A stretch of DNA of 6,988 nucleotides, taken from NCBI GenBank assembly GCA_002315275.1, contig DCGN01000111.1, positions 1 through 6,988 on the forward strand, in the 5' to 3' direction. Positions 1-6,353 of this stretch are shown here, in pieces (position 1 is the first letter of the stretch; every line of letters starts with the position of its first letter). The notes beneath the pieces were generated by a model, which worked only from the letters and a program-made list of their open reading frames with translations, was not told where the DNA came from and ran no database searches. A program made the translations under genes and the position numbers. The stretch comes from Clostridiales bacterium UBA1777 (lineage in GTDB: Bacteria > Bacillota > Clostridia > Oscillospirales > Oscillospiraceae).

Positions 1-2
1 TC

Positions 3-509
3 GCTTTCGGCTTTGCGGATTTTACGCTTATCACGCTGCATGCCGCAAAAACGCAGGCCTTCCCGGATTCCGCACTGAGCCTACTATATGCCGGAGCTAT
101 GGCTGTCGATGCTGTCGCTGCCTTGTTTTTCGGCTGGCTGTTTGACAGGATAGGGCTGAAAGCCCTGATCATTTCCACCCTTTGCAGCACCTTTTTTGCG
201 GCTTTCATCTTCCTTTCCGGAGATCCGCGGATGATCATACTCGGAATCGTGCTTTGGGGCATCGGAATGGGAGCGCAGGAAAGCATTATGAAGGCGGCGG
301 TCAGCCAGATCATTCCCCGGTCAATGCGCAGCACAGGATTCGGGATTTTCGAAACCGGCTTCGGAATCGCGTGGTTTCTCGGAAGCTGGCTGCTTGGCGC
401 GTTGTATGACACAGATCCGGCTCTCCTTGTTGCCGTATCCGTGGCGGCACAGGCAGGAGCCGTGGTGTTCTATGCCGTCTGCCTCCGGTGTCGGAAAACA
501 GAGCGGTGA
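3..509 (+). CDS. MFS transporter, C-terminal part (5' end outside window)
   Basis: Open from the window edge to a TGA at 507-509, giving 168 residues of the C-terminal half of a major facilitator superfamily permease. The sequence is very hydrophobic, with about five or six membrane segments. Between two of them sits the family's motif A-like loop, GWLFDRIG (about residues 41-48 of the fragment), which normally lies between TM2-3 and again between TM8-9. Further on, a loop with KAAVSQIIPRSMRSTGFG followed by a glycine-rich helix (GIAWFLGSWLLGALYD) is typical of the TM10-11 region of drug/metabolite MFS proteins. An ATG at 99 lies inside a membrane segment with no ribosome binding site, so it is not the start. 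The tail is short and basic (RCRKTER), as expected for a cytoplasmic C-terminus. The substrate cannot be deduced. Family call sure; function unknown. Confidence 0.88.
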   Translation, partial: AFGFADFTLITLHAAKTQAFPDSALSLLYAGAMAVDAVAALFFGWLFDRIGLKALIISTLCSTFFAAFIFLSGDPRMIILGIVLWGIGMGAQESIMKAAVSQIIPRSMRSTGFGIFETGFGIAWFLGSWLLGALYDTDPALLVAVSVAAQAGAVVFYAVCLRCRKTER

Positions 510-550
510 AACAGCGGTGCGTTAAATACTGTCACATTAAAATAATCAGA

Positions 551-576
551 GGCAGTCGAGTGATCGGCTGCCTTTT
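551..576 (+). terminator. Probable rho-independent terminator after the MFS gene
   Basis: GGCAGTCG at 551-558 pairs with CGGCTGCC at 565-572, an 8-bp stem with one G-U wobble around a 6-nt loop. TTTT follows at 573-576. It lies 42 nt after the MFS stop codon. The regulator converges from the other side, ending at 665, so the same hairpin may also stop its transcript, although the T-tract on that strand is poor. No better terminator is visible in 510-664. Confidence 0.6.
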
Positions 577-664
577 CCGTTGATTTGAACCATATACTCC
601 TGCGATGCGACTTGTCCATATGCTTGTTTAGCCGTAGCTCGAACTGCCGAACGCAAGGTATTTA

Positions 665-1870
665 TCATAGCTTCGGGACATAGGCATTTTCGGTTATGGC
701 AATAGAGGCATCCTCCATCATTTGCATCAGCTCGTTTTTGCTGCCGATACCGAGCTTGGCAAAAATGTCGGCGTATCGGTTAGCGACCGTGCGCTCGGAA
801 ATGTTCAGATGATGAGCGACCTGCTTGTAGGTTTTCCCCTGAACCGCATAAATAAGATAACTGTAATCGTTTTTGGAGAGTGTGCTGAAAATATCGGTGC
901 TGCCGCATTGCAGAGAGAACCTGCCGATGCTTTCGCTGATCAGTTCCGAATTGTGCCCTATCATATTGACAAAATCTTCGGGATAATCCTTGAGAACGAT
1001 GTTAAAGGCACTCTGATAATATGACTCGTAACTGGCTGCTATGATGTAAAACCGATGCTCATTAACAAGATCAAGACCTTTCCTCAGATGATGAAGCATT
1101 GCTTCTTCCATCATAGAAATATAATAGGCAACGAACAGAACAAAGTGAAGCTCACAAGCTTCGTAATAAAATCCGTTTTTGGCTAACTGTGAGCAGAGAA
1201 TTTCGTAAACATCAAATTTGAAATTCACTTTTTTTGACGGAAAGACTTTTGACAAATGATAGAAGGACAGATATGAAATCAGCGGCTGAACAGCAGGGGA
1301 ATATTCATACAGCGGATCAACGGTTAGATTGTCCGAAACGTTCTGAAACTGGACCGTGATCGTATATAGCCACGGAATGACAAGCTCCATATCCTTTTTG
1401 TGGGGGAAATCCTCTGCAAGTGCAAGCCGAAGCCGAGCAAAATAGCCCGCATAATTCTTGCCGCAGTACACCTCAACAGCAAGAGAGCAAAGATAAAAAA
1501 GAGACATGATCCTGATATAAATGCTCCCGGTGTTATCCGCGAGCGTATCGAGCGCGTTTTTTGAGCTATCATAATCGCAGGCATAATAATCGAGCTGCGC
1601 TTTTCGCAGAAGGGCTTCCTCGGAGATCAACGGTGGAAAATAGCTGCTCTCATCCGCCAAGAAAAGCGGAAAGCGGAAAAAATCATCTTTGTGCTCGGCT
1701 TTGGCTTCTTTTGTCCTTCCATCGGCGGGCTTTTGAGTGTGTTCGGGAAATATCCAGCTTTTCCCGTATTTTTCTGCACCGGGGAATCTGCCTTCCGCAG
1801 CCATACATACGATACGCCGCTGGCTGATACCCCATTTTTCAGATAGTTCTCTGCTTGTGCAATAATTCAT
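665..1870 (-). CDS. Dual-HTH transcriptional regulator (excisionase-like N-terminus, LuxR-type C-terminus)
   Basis: A 401-residue cytoplasmic regulator read leftwards and divergent from the transporter operon. Residues 1-45 look like an excisionase/MerR-type HTH: a TSRELSEKWGISQRRIV helix pair is followed by an AEGRFPGAEKYGKSWIFP wing, the usual pattern of the HTH_17 family. Residues about 338-385 are a LuxR/GerE HTH: QGKTYKQVAHHLNISERTVANR is the turn and recognition helix, then FAKLGIGSKNELMQ. The roughly 280 residues between are helical, rich in Tyr and Leu, and compatible with TPR-like repeats; no receiver or PAS signature is recognised. The ATG at 1868-1870 is preceded by AGAGGA on the minus strand (1882-1887, 11 nt upstream). 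By position it probably controls the divergent transporter genes and perhaps itself; this is inference. The ligand or signal is unknown. The LuxR domain is secure, the N-terminal HTH likely. Confidence 0.87.
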   Translation of the reverse strand: MNYCTSRELSEKWGISQRRIVCMAAEGRFPGAEKYGKSWIFPEHTQKPADGRTKEAKAEHKDDFFRFPLFLADESSYFPPLISEEALLRKAQLDYYACDYDSSKNALDTLADNTGSIYIRIMSLFYLCSLAVEVYCGKNYAGYFARLRLALAEDFPHKKDMELVIPWLYTITVQFQNVSDNLTVDPLYEYSPAVQPLISYLSFYHLSKVFPSKKVNFKFDVYEILCSQLAKNGFYYEACELHFVLFVAYYISMMEEAMLHHLRKGLDLVNEHRFYIIAASYESYYQSAFNIVLKDYPEDFVNMIGHNSELISESIGRFSLQCGSTDIFSTLSKNDYSYLIYAVQGKTYKQVAHHLNISERTVANRYADIFAKLGIGSKNELMQMMEDASIAITENAYVPKL

Positions 1871-1904
1871 GATACCGTATTTCCTCTTTTATATTATTCT
1901 CATT

Positions 1905-1917
1905 CAGTATAATACTG
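1905..1917. promoter_or_regulatory. 13-bp perfect palindrome over the regulator -10 box, candidate operator
   Basis: CAGTAT-A-ATACTG is a perfect inverted repeat with 6-bp arms and one central base. It covers the -10 element of the regulator promoter, where a bound dimer would block RNA polymerase, so autorepression is the simplest reading. It lies about 150 bp upstream of the transporter promoter. Which protein binds it, if any, is unknown; LuxR-type and MerR-type proteins both favour dyad sites. Part of the symmetry follows from AT-rich promoter composition, so the call is moderate. Confidence 0.4.
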
Positions 1918-1935
1918 CCTCCTTGGAAATGTCAA
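1906..1935 (-). promoter_or_regulatory. Sigma-A-like promoter of the regulator gene
   Basis: On the minus strand a perfect -35 TTGACA (complement of 1930-1935) is followed after 18 nt by TATACT (complement of 1906-1911), one mismatch from TATAAT. Transcription would begin near 1898-1900, leaving a leader of about 30 nt with AGAGGA at 1882-1887 before the ATG. The -10 box lies inside the palindrome at 1905-1917. Confidence 0.7.
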
Positions 1936-2041
1936 GAAAACAAGCGGTTTTTCTGTGGATGAAGATGAAATCAGCCCGGTATTTTGCTCGTATATCAGCA
2001 AAAACAGCCTGAGATTTGCATAAAAAAGCTGCTGTGCATCC

Positions 2042-2070
2042 TTGCCCTCCTGCCTGACACGGATTATAAT
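2042..2070 (+). promoter_or_regulatory. Sigma-A-like promoter of the transporter operon
   Basis: TTGCCC at 2042-2047 (four of six matches to TTGACA) and a perfect TATAAT at 2065-2070 are separated by 17 nt. Transcription would start near 2076-2078, giving a leader of about 40 nt before the ATG at 2118. The weak -35 with a perfect -10 fits a promoter that could need an activator such as the divergent LuxR-type protein; that link is inference. Confidence 0.65.
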
Positions 2071-2103
2071 ATATTATGTATATTTTTACGCAGCTGCAAA
2101 GAC

Positions 2104-2108
2104 GGAGG
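2104..2108 (+). promoter_or_regulatory. Ribosome binding site fixing the start of the lipoprotein-permease gene
   Basis: GGAGG lies 9 nt before the ATG at 2118. It selects this start over the in-frame ATG at 2076, which sits at the predicted transcription start and has no ribosome binding site. Starting at 2118 also places the positively charged MKK end directly before the signal peptide. Confidence 0.8.
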
Positions 2109-2117
2109 GATAACTCT

Positions 2118-5100
2118 ATGAAAAAAACAAGCCCCGGAATATTATCAGTCATCTTGGCGGTATTGATGCTTCTCCCGGGGCTTACAGCGTGTTCTGCAAA
2201 TGATTCTTCCGATTCTGCGCCCGCAGACAGCGAGCCTGTCGGCACAGGCACGATAACAGTTGCAAGTGAAGATTCAAATGTCGACAGCGATTCGCTGCAG
2301 GCGCTCGCAATCAGATTTGCCGGCAAGAGCATCGGCGTGCAGATCGGCACCGTATTCGATGCCGTCATCAATCAATATATCCCCGAGGCTACGGTGGAAT
2401 ACTATAACTCCAACGCCGACATGGCCTTGGCTTTGAAGACCGGCAAGATCAGCGCATACATTGCCGATGAGCCTATGGCGAGACTCCTGTGCCAAACGTA
2501 CACAGACCAATATATCACAGGCATATTCGAGGAGTGCCCATATGCGTATGTTTACCCGAAGGGCACAGAGAAAACGGCGGTTATCCGCGCGCAGATGAAT
2601 GAGTTCCTTGCCAAGATCAAGGCTGACGGAACGATACGCAGCATCGATGCCATCTGGTTCGGTGATGATGAATCGCAAAAGGTGGTGGATACCTCTGATC
2701 TGACGGGAGAGAACGGAACGCTGGAGTTTTCTATGATCTCCGCTGTGGGAGCACCTTTCGTCTATGTGAAGGACAACTCCTACGTCGGTTATGATGTGGA
2801 CATTGCCGTCCGCTTCTGCAGGGAGTATGGCTACGGCATTCATATTACAGACTCCAATGTGGGCGGCTTCTTTGCCGGTATTGCAAGCGGACTGATAGAT
2901 TTTGGCGCGTCTTCCATATGCGTGACGGAGGAACGCAAGGAGGAGATGGACTTTTCCGACCCGAACTACGAGGGCAGCGTTGTTCTCGTCACCCGCGAAT
3001 ATGAGGAGACCGATGTCTCTGAGATTTCGGATACATCTCAATTTGCAGTGCTCAAGGGGAAAAACATCGGCGTAATAAAAGACAGCGTAGGCGATGATAT
3101 ACTCGATCGACTGATCCCGAGCGCCAATATCGTGGAAATGGAAACGTTGGATGACCTCACGGCGGCGCTGGAAGCCGATAAAATCGATGCTTATTTCGAT
3201 GATCAGCCCTTAGTTCGGCATGCTCTGTCGATTTATCCGAATCACCATGTGTTGGGCGTTGTGGAAAAGGCAGACTACGCATTCCTTTTCCGAAAAGACG
3301 ATCAGAAAGCGGATAAGCTTCGTACAGAGATGAATGAGTTCCTGCAGCAGATCAGCGCAGACGGAACACTCGAGGAGATCGACGGTATATGGTTCGGGGA
3401 AGACGAGGATATAAAGGAGATCGACTACAGCGATCTGACCGGAAATAACGGCACGGTACGCATAGCCGTCTGCACGACTGTCGGAGAGCCGTTTGTGTAC
3501 TATCATCATGGCGGATTCTGCGGATACGAGGCTGATATTGCTTATCGCTTCTGCAAGGCATATGGCTACGAGCTTGAGTTCGTAGATACAAATTTCAGCG
3601 ATATCTTCAGCTTGATAAGCAGCGGAGAATGCGACATGGGCGCCTCCTGCATCACCGTAACAGAAGAACGGCGGGAGACCTTCAATTTTTCCGATACGGA
3701 ATACAACGGCGGCACAGTTATCGTAATAAAAAAAGAGGATGAGTTCGATCTTTCAAAGATCAGCGCTTCGTCCGCATTTGACGGGCTAAAAGGGAAAAAG
3801 ATAGGATGCCTTTCCGGGGGTATTATGAAGGCTGCCGCAGAAGCGTCGATCAATTCTCCGAATATCGTTGAATTTGCATCCAGCACAGAGCTTGGCAAGG
3901 CTTTGGAAAACGGCACGGTTGATGCTTATATTACGGATCAGCCGATAGCACGCATATTGGTCAAAGCCTATGAGGATCACCATGTACATTCCGTCGTGGC
4001 TATCAACGAGTATGGCTACGTTTTTCAAAAGAATAATTCAAATTATCCTCAGCTTAGGGAGCAAATGAACTCCTTCATAAAAAATCTGAAAGCCGACGGC
4101 ACGCTTGACGAGATAGATGCTGCATGGTTCGGTGACAATACCACACTTCAGACAGTTGATATGTCGAAGCTCACAGGGGAAAACGGAACACTTCGCATGG
4201 CAGTAAGCTCATATATAGGAGCTCCGTTCTGCTGCAAAGACGGCAGCAGCTATCTGGGATACGACATAGATATTGCCGTCCGTTTCTGCGAAAATTACGG
4301 CTATTCACTGGAGATCATTGATTTCGACAGCACACAAAGTATTCTGGAAGCGATCGGAAGCGGCAAATATGATTTCGGCGGCTCCTGCATTACGATCACC
4401 GAAGAGAGAAGGCAGACGGTCGATTTCTCTGCTCCGAACTATTACGGCGGCATTGTGATCATCACAAAGGGAACGCGGGAGGAAAGCGAGTCCGATATTC
4501 TCGTTTTCATAAAGTCCGTTGCGAACAGCTTCAGAAAGACGTTTATCCGCGAAGAACGCTGGAAGATGTTTGCGAGCGGACTGGGCGTTACTGTCCTTAT
4601 AACGGTGATTTCCGCAATTGTCGGCAGCTTACTCGGCTTCCTGTTATTCCTGCTCTACAGGAAAAGAAAACGGGCGATCAACACTGTGATCGACCGGATA
4701 TCCGAATTCCTGCAGATGACGCCGGCCGTTGTCATTCTGATGATCTTCTATTATCTGCTCTTTGCAAAGGCGGGCTTCTCCGGAATAACCGTATCTGTAA
4801 TCGCGTTTTCTTTGATGTTTGCATGCTCGGTCAAATCTTTGTTCAGCACAGCGGTAAAGGCTGTTGACATCGGACAGACACTCGCTGTACGAGCCATGGG
4901 CTATAAGGATACAAAGGGCTTTATGCGCATGATCCTGCCGCAGACGATCCCGTATTTTGTCCCCGGATACAAGGGTGAGCTTGTCGCGCTGATCAAGAGC
5001 ACATCGATCGTAAGCTACGTCGCGGTGCAGGATCTTACAATGGTCACGGACATAATCCGCTCCCGCACCTACGAGGCATTCTTCCCGCTGGCGGTCACGG

Positions 5101-5222
5101 CGGCGATCTATTTCTCAATGGCATTGCTGCTCACAAAGCTCATCGGCAGAATCGAAATAAACCTCGATCCGTGCAGCAGAAAAGAGAGCCGGATCTTAAA
5201 GGGGGTAAAAACGAATGATTGA
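2118..5222 (+). CDS. Amino-acid ABC transporter: multi-domain substrate-binding lipoprotein fused to permease (GlnP-like)
   Basis: A 1034-residue fusion. Residues 1-25 are a lipoprotein signal peptide with lipobox LTAC (Cys25), so the binding part is outside the cell. Residues 42-777 are three tandem repeats of the SBP_bac_3 amino-acid-binding family. Each has a hinge-to-C-half segment (GKxIGV at 69, 314, 559; WFG at 180, 425, 670) followed by an N-half (TLTG-like linker, GYDxDIA, TEER, DFS). Ligand-contact candidates recur: Asp117/362/607 in D(E/Q)P, and Arg273/518/764 in TEER, equivalent to HisJ Asp161 and Arg77. Residues about 820-1012 are a HisM/GlnP-type permease with about five membrane segments, a TP motif at 868-869 and an EAA-like loop (GQTLAVRAMG...ILPQ, about 919-942) that docks the ATPase. 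Lactococcal GlnPQ is the known precedent for fused binding domains. A homodimer is expected, since no second permease is present. The stop overlaps the ATPase start by 8 nt. The exact substrate is unknown. Confidence 0.93.
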   Translation: MKKTSPGILSVILAVLMLLPGLTACSANDSSDSAPADSEPVGTGTITVASEDSNVDSDSLQALAIRFAGKSIGVQIGTVFDAVINQYIPEATVEYYNSNADMALALKTGKISAYIADEPMARLLCQTYTDQYITGIFEECPYAYVYPKGTEKTAVIRAQMNEFLAKIKADGTIRSIDAIWFGDDESQKVVDTSDLTGENGTLEFSMISAVGAPFVYVKDNSYVGYDVDIAVRFCREYGYGIHITDSNVGGFFAGIASGLIDFGASSICVTEERKEEMDFSDPNYEGSVVLVTREYEETDVSEISDTSQFAVLKGKNIGVIKDSVGDDILDRLIPSANIVEMETLDDLTAALEADKIDAYFDDQPLVRHALSIYPNHHVLGVVEKADYAFLFRKDDQKADKLRTEMNEFLQQISADGTLEEIDGIWFGEDEDIKEIDYSDLTGNNGTVRIAVCTTVGEPFVYYHHGGFCGYEADIAYRFCKAYGYELEFVDTNFSDIFSLISSGECDMGASCITVTEERRETFNFSDTEYNGGTVIVIKKEDEFDLSKISASSAFDGLKGKKIGCLSGGIMKAAAEASINSPNIVEFASSTELGKALENGTVDAYITDQPIARILVKAYEDHHVHSVVAINEYGYVFQKNNSNYPQLREQMNSFIKNLKADGTLDEIDAAWFGDNTTLQTVDMSKLTGENGTLRMAVSSYIGAPFCCKDGSSYLGYDIDIAVRFCENYGYSLEIIDFDSTQSILEAIGSGKYDFGGSCITITEERRQTVDFSAPNYYGGIVIITKGTREESESDILVFIKSVANSFRKTFIREERWKMFASGLGVTVLITVISAIVGSLLGFLLFLLYRKRKRAINTVIDRISEFLQMTPAVVILMIFYYLLFAKAGFSGITVSVIAFSLMFACSVKSLFSTAVKAVDIGQTLAVRAMGYKDTKGFMRMILPQTIPYFVPGYKGELVALIKSTSIVSYVAVQDLTMVTDIIRSRTYEAFFPLAVTAAIYFSMALLLTKLIGRIEINLDPCSRKESRILKGVKTND
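2241..4448 (+). repeat. Three tandem 735-bp coding repeats (245-residue permuted binding units)
   Basis: The units span 2241-2975, 2976-3710 and 3711-4448. Landmarks recur exactly 245 residues apart: Gly69/314/559, Asp117/362/607 and Trp180/425/670. The TEER arginine recurs at 273/518/764, the last step being 246. At DNA level the copies have diverged, but islands persist in register; for example ATGAATGAGTTCCT occurs at 2595 and at 3330, exactly 735 bp apart. Each unit starts with the hinge strand leading into the C-half and ends after the DFS-xx-Y-x-G strand of the N-half, a circular permutation of the normal SBP_bac_3 order. Confidence 0.88.
5201..5205 (+). promoter_or_regulatory. Ribosome binding site of the ATPase gene, inside the permease 3' end
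   Basis: GGGGG within AAAGGGGGT lies 9 nt before the ATG at 5215. The ATG precedes the permease stop codon (5220-5222), so the two genes overlap by 8 nt and are probably translationally coupled. Confidence 0.65.
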
Positions 5223-6300
5223 GCTGAAGAACATTACAAAAGCGTATGAAAGAGTTACCCCTCTTAATAATGTCAGTACCGTGATCAATGACGGTGACGT
5301 CATTGCCGTTATAGGCCCATCCGGCTGCGGAAAATCCACTCTTCTGAGGATGATCAATTTGCTGGAAAGACCGACCTCCGGGAAGATTTTCGTGGACGGA
5401 ACCGATATTACGGCTCCGGGCTATAAAGAGTACGAGATCGGCCGCAAGATCGGCATGGTGTTCCAAAGCTTTAATCTGTTCGGCCATCTGACGGCTCTCG
5501 AAAATATAATGATCCCGCAGATGGATCTTCTCGGAAAATCAAAGCAGGAGGCTTATGACAGGGCGATGCAGCTGCTGCATTCGGTCGGCATGGACAGCCG
5601 TGCTCTTCAGTATCCGCATATGCTTTCCGGAGGACAAAAGCAGCGCGTTGCGATAGCGAGAACGCTTGCGTTGGACCCGGAGGTCATTCTGTTCGATGAG
5701 CCTACTTCCGCCCTGGACCCGACAATGGTCGGCGAGGTGCAGACCGTTATCAGAGAACTTGCGAAAACGGGCATTACAATGATGATAGTCACCCACGAGA
5801 TGAAATTTGCCAGGGAGATAAGCAGCCGTGTGTTTTTCATGGAAGAGGGCGGAATATACGAGGACGGAACTCCCGAACAGATATTCGAGAACCCGCAGAA
5901 GACGTTGACTCGCCGATTCATACGCGGGCTGAAGGTTTTTGACACAGTAATAGATAAGAAAAATTATGACTTTATCGGGGTAATGACCGATATTGAACAG
6001 TACGGACAAAAGATCCGCATCGAGAAAAAAGCTGTTTATGTGCTTCAGTCGATCTTTGAGGAGCTGTGTCAGCAGATCCTGTTAAAGCATAATCCGGATT
6101 ACAAGATACGTTTTGCTGTTGAGTACAGCGAAAAGGATGACAAATTAAAGGTGATCGTAAGCTACAACGGCGATCTCTTCGATCCGGAAAATACGGATAA
6201 CGTTATATCGCTTTCTATTCTGAAAAGCAGAATAACAACGCTCAAATATGCACAGAGCCCTGACAGTGCCTTTAGAAATATGGTTTTTATCGATATTTAA
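5215..6300 (+). CDS. Polar amino-acid ABC transporter ATPase (GlnQ/HisP-like) with C-terminal GHKL-like extension
   Basis: 361 residues; energises the preceding permease at the inner face of the membrane. The nucleotide-binding domain is complete: Walker A GPSGCGKST (34-42), Q-loop Gln84 in MVFQSFNLF, signature LSGGQ (137-141), Walker B VILFDE (157-162), D-loop SALD (165-168) and switch His194. The normal family end (PQ...RRFIRGL) comes at residue 239, where GlnQ-type proteins of about 240-250 residues stop. A further 122 residues follow. They resemble the HATPase_c_2/RsbW anti-sigma kinase fold: a helix with FEELCQQILLKH (281-291), a strand pair, then SYNGDLFDP (316-324) in the place of the usual D-x-G-x-P-F-D-P loop, and a final strand NMVFIDI. 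The N-box Asn is Gln287 and the loop Asp is Asn318, so ATP binding by this tail is doubtful. It is not a NIL domain like that of MetN. Transport role sure; tail role unknown. Confidence 0.94.
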   Translation: MIELKNITKAYERVTPLNNVSTVINDGDVIAVIGPSGCGKSTLLRMINLLERPTSGKIFVDGTDITAPGYKEYEIGRKIGMVFQSFNLFGHLTALENIMIPQMDLLGKSKQEAYDRAMQLLHSVGMDSRALQYPHMLSGGQKQRVAIARTLALDPEVILFDEPTSALDPTMVGEVQTVIRELAKTGITMMIVTHEMKFAREISSRVFFMEEGGIYEDGTPEQIFENPQKTLTRRFIRGLKVFDTVIDKKNYDFIGVMTDIEQYGQKIRIEKKAVYVLQSIFEELCQQILLKHNPDYKIRFAVEYSEKDDKLKVIVSYNGDLFDPENTDNVISLSILKSRITTLKYAQSPDSAFRNMVFIDI

Positions 6301-6338
6301 TGTGCTCCGCGGCTATGTTCACGAGTAAGATAAGAGAT

Positions 6339-6344
6339 AAGGAG
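6339..6344 (+). promoter_or_regulatory. Ribosome binding site of the M29 lipoprotein gene
   Basis: AAGGAG lies 9 nt before the ATG at 6354. The 53-nt gap after the ATPase stop contains no terminator-like hairpin and no convincing promoter, so read-through from the operon promoter is expected. Confidence 0.75.
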
Positions 6345-6353
6345 TATAAATTC

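Noticed and set aside
99..509. A separate short membrane protein starting at ATG 99
   Set aside because: The frame is open from the window edge and the upstream residues continue the MFS membrane segments, so the ATG is internal to a truncated larger gene.
1932..1955. AT-rich hairpin (AGAAAAC / GTTTTTCT) beside the regulator -35
   Set aside because: The arms match only with a bulge and contain little G or C, the stem is weak, and it sits upstream of the promoter rather than at a transcript end.
2076..2117. In-frame ATG at 2076 as an upstream start of the lipoprotein-permease gene
   Set aside because: It sits at the predicted transcription start, 6 nt after the TATAAT, has no ribosome binding site, and would put a polar peptide ahead of the lipoprotein signal. 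GGAGG at 2104-2108 points to 2118.
1871..2117. Riboswitch or T-box leader ahead of the amino-acid transporter
   Set aside because: The predicted leader is only about 40 nt and no T-box-type or other known amino-acid sensor structure is visible.
1904..2371. Minus-strand open frame covering the divergent intergenic region
   Set aside because: It spans both promoters and the start of the lipoprotein gene, has no ribosome binding site and encodes no recognisable protein.
2274..3041. Long open frame on the minus strand (255 codons) inside the binding-protein gene
   Set aside because: It lies wholly antisense to a clearly coding, conserved region, resembles no family I recognise and is explained by codon bias of the plus strand. 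The same holds for antisense frames at 3210-4028 and 5539-6009.
2595..3343. Direct repeat ATGAATGAGTTCCT as an attachment or recombination site
   Set aside because: The two copies are 735 bp apart, exactly the length of the protein repeat, and encode the same conserved helix, so they are explained by the domain duplication.
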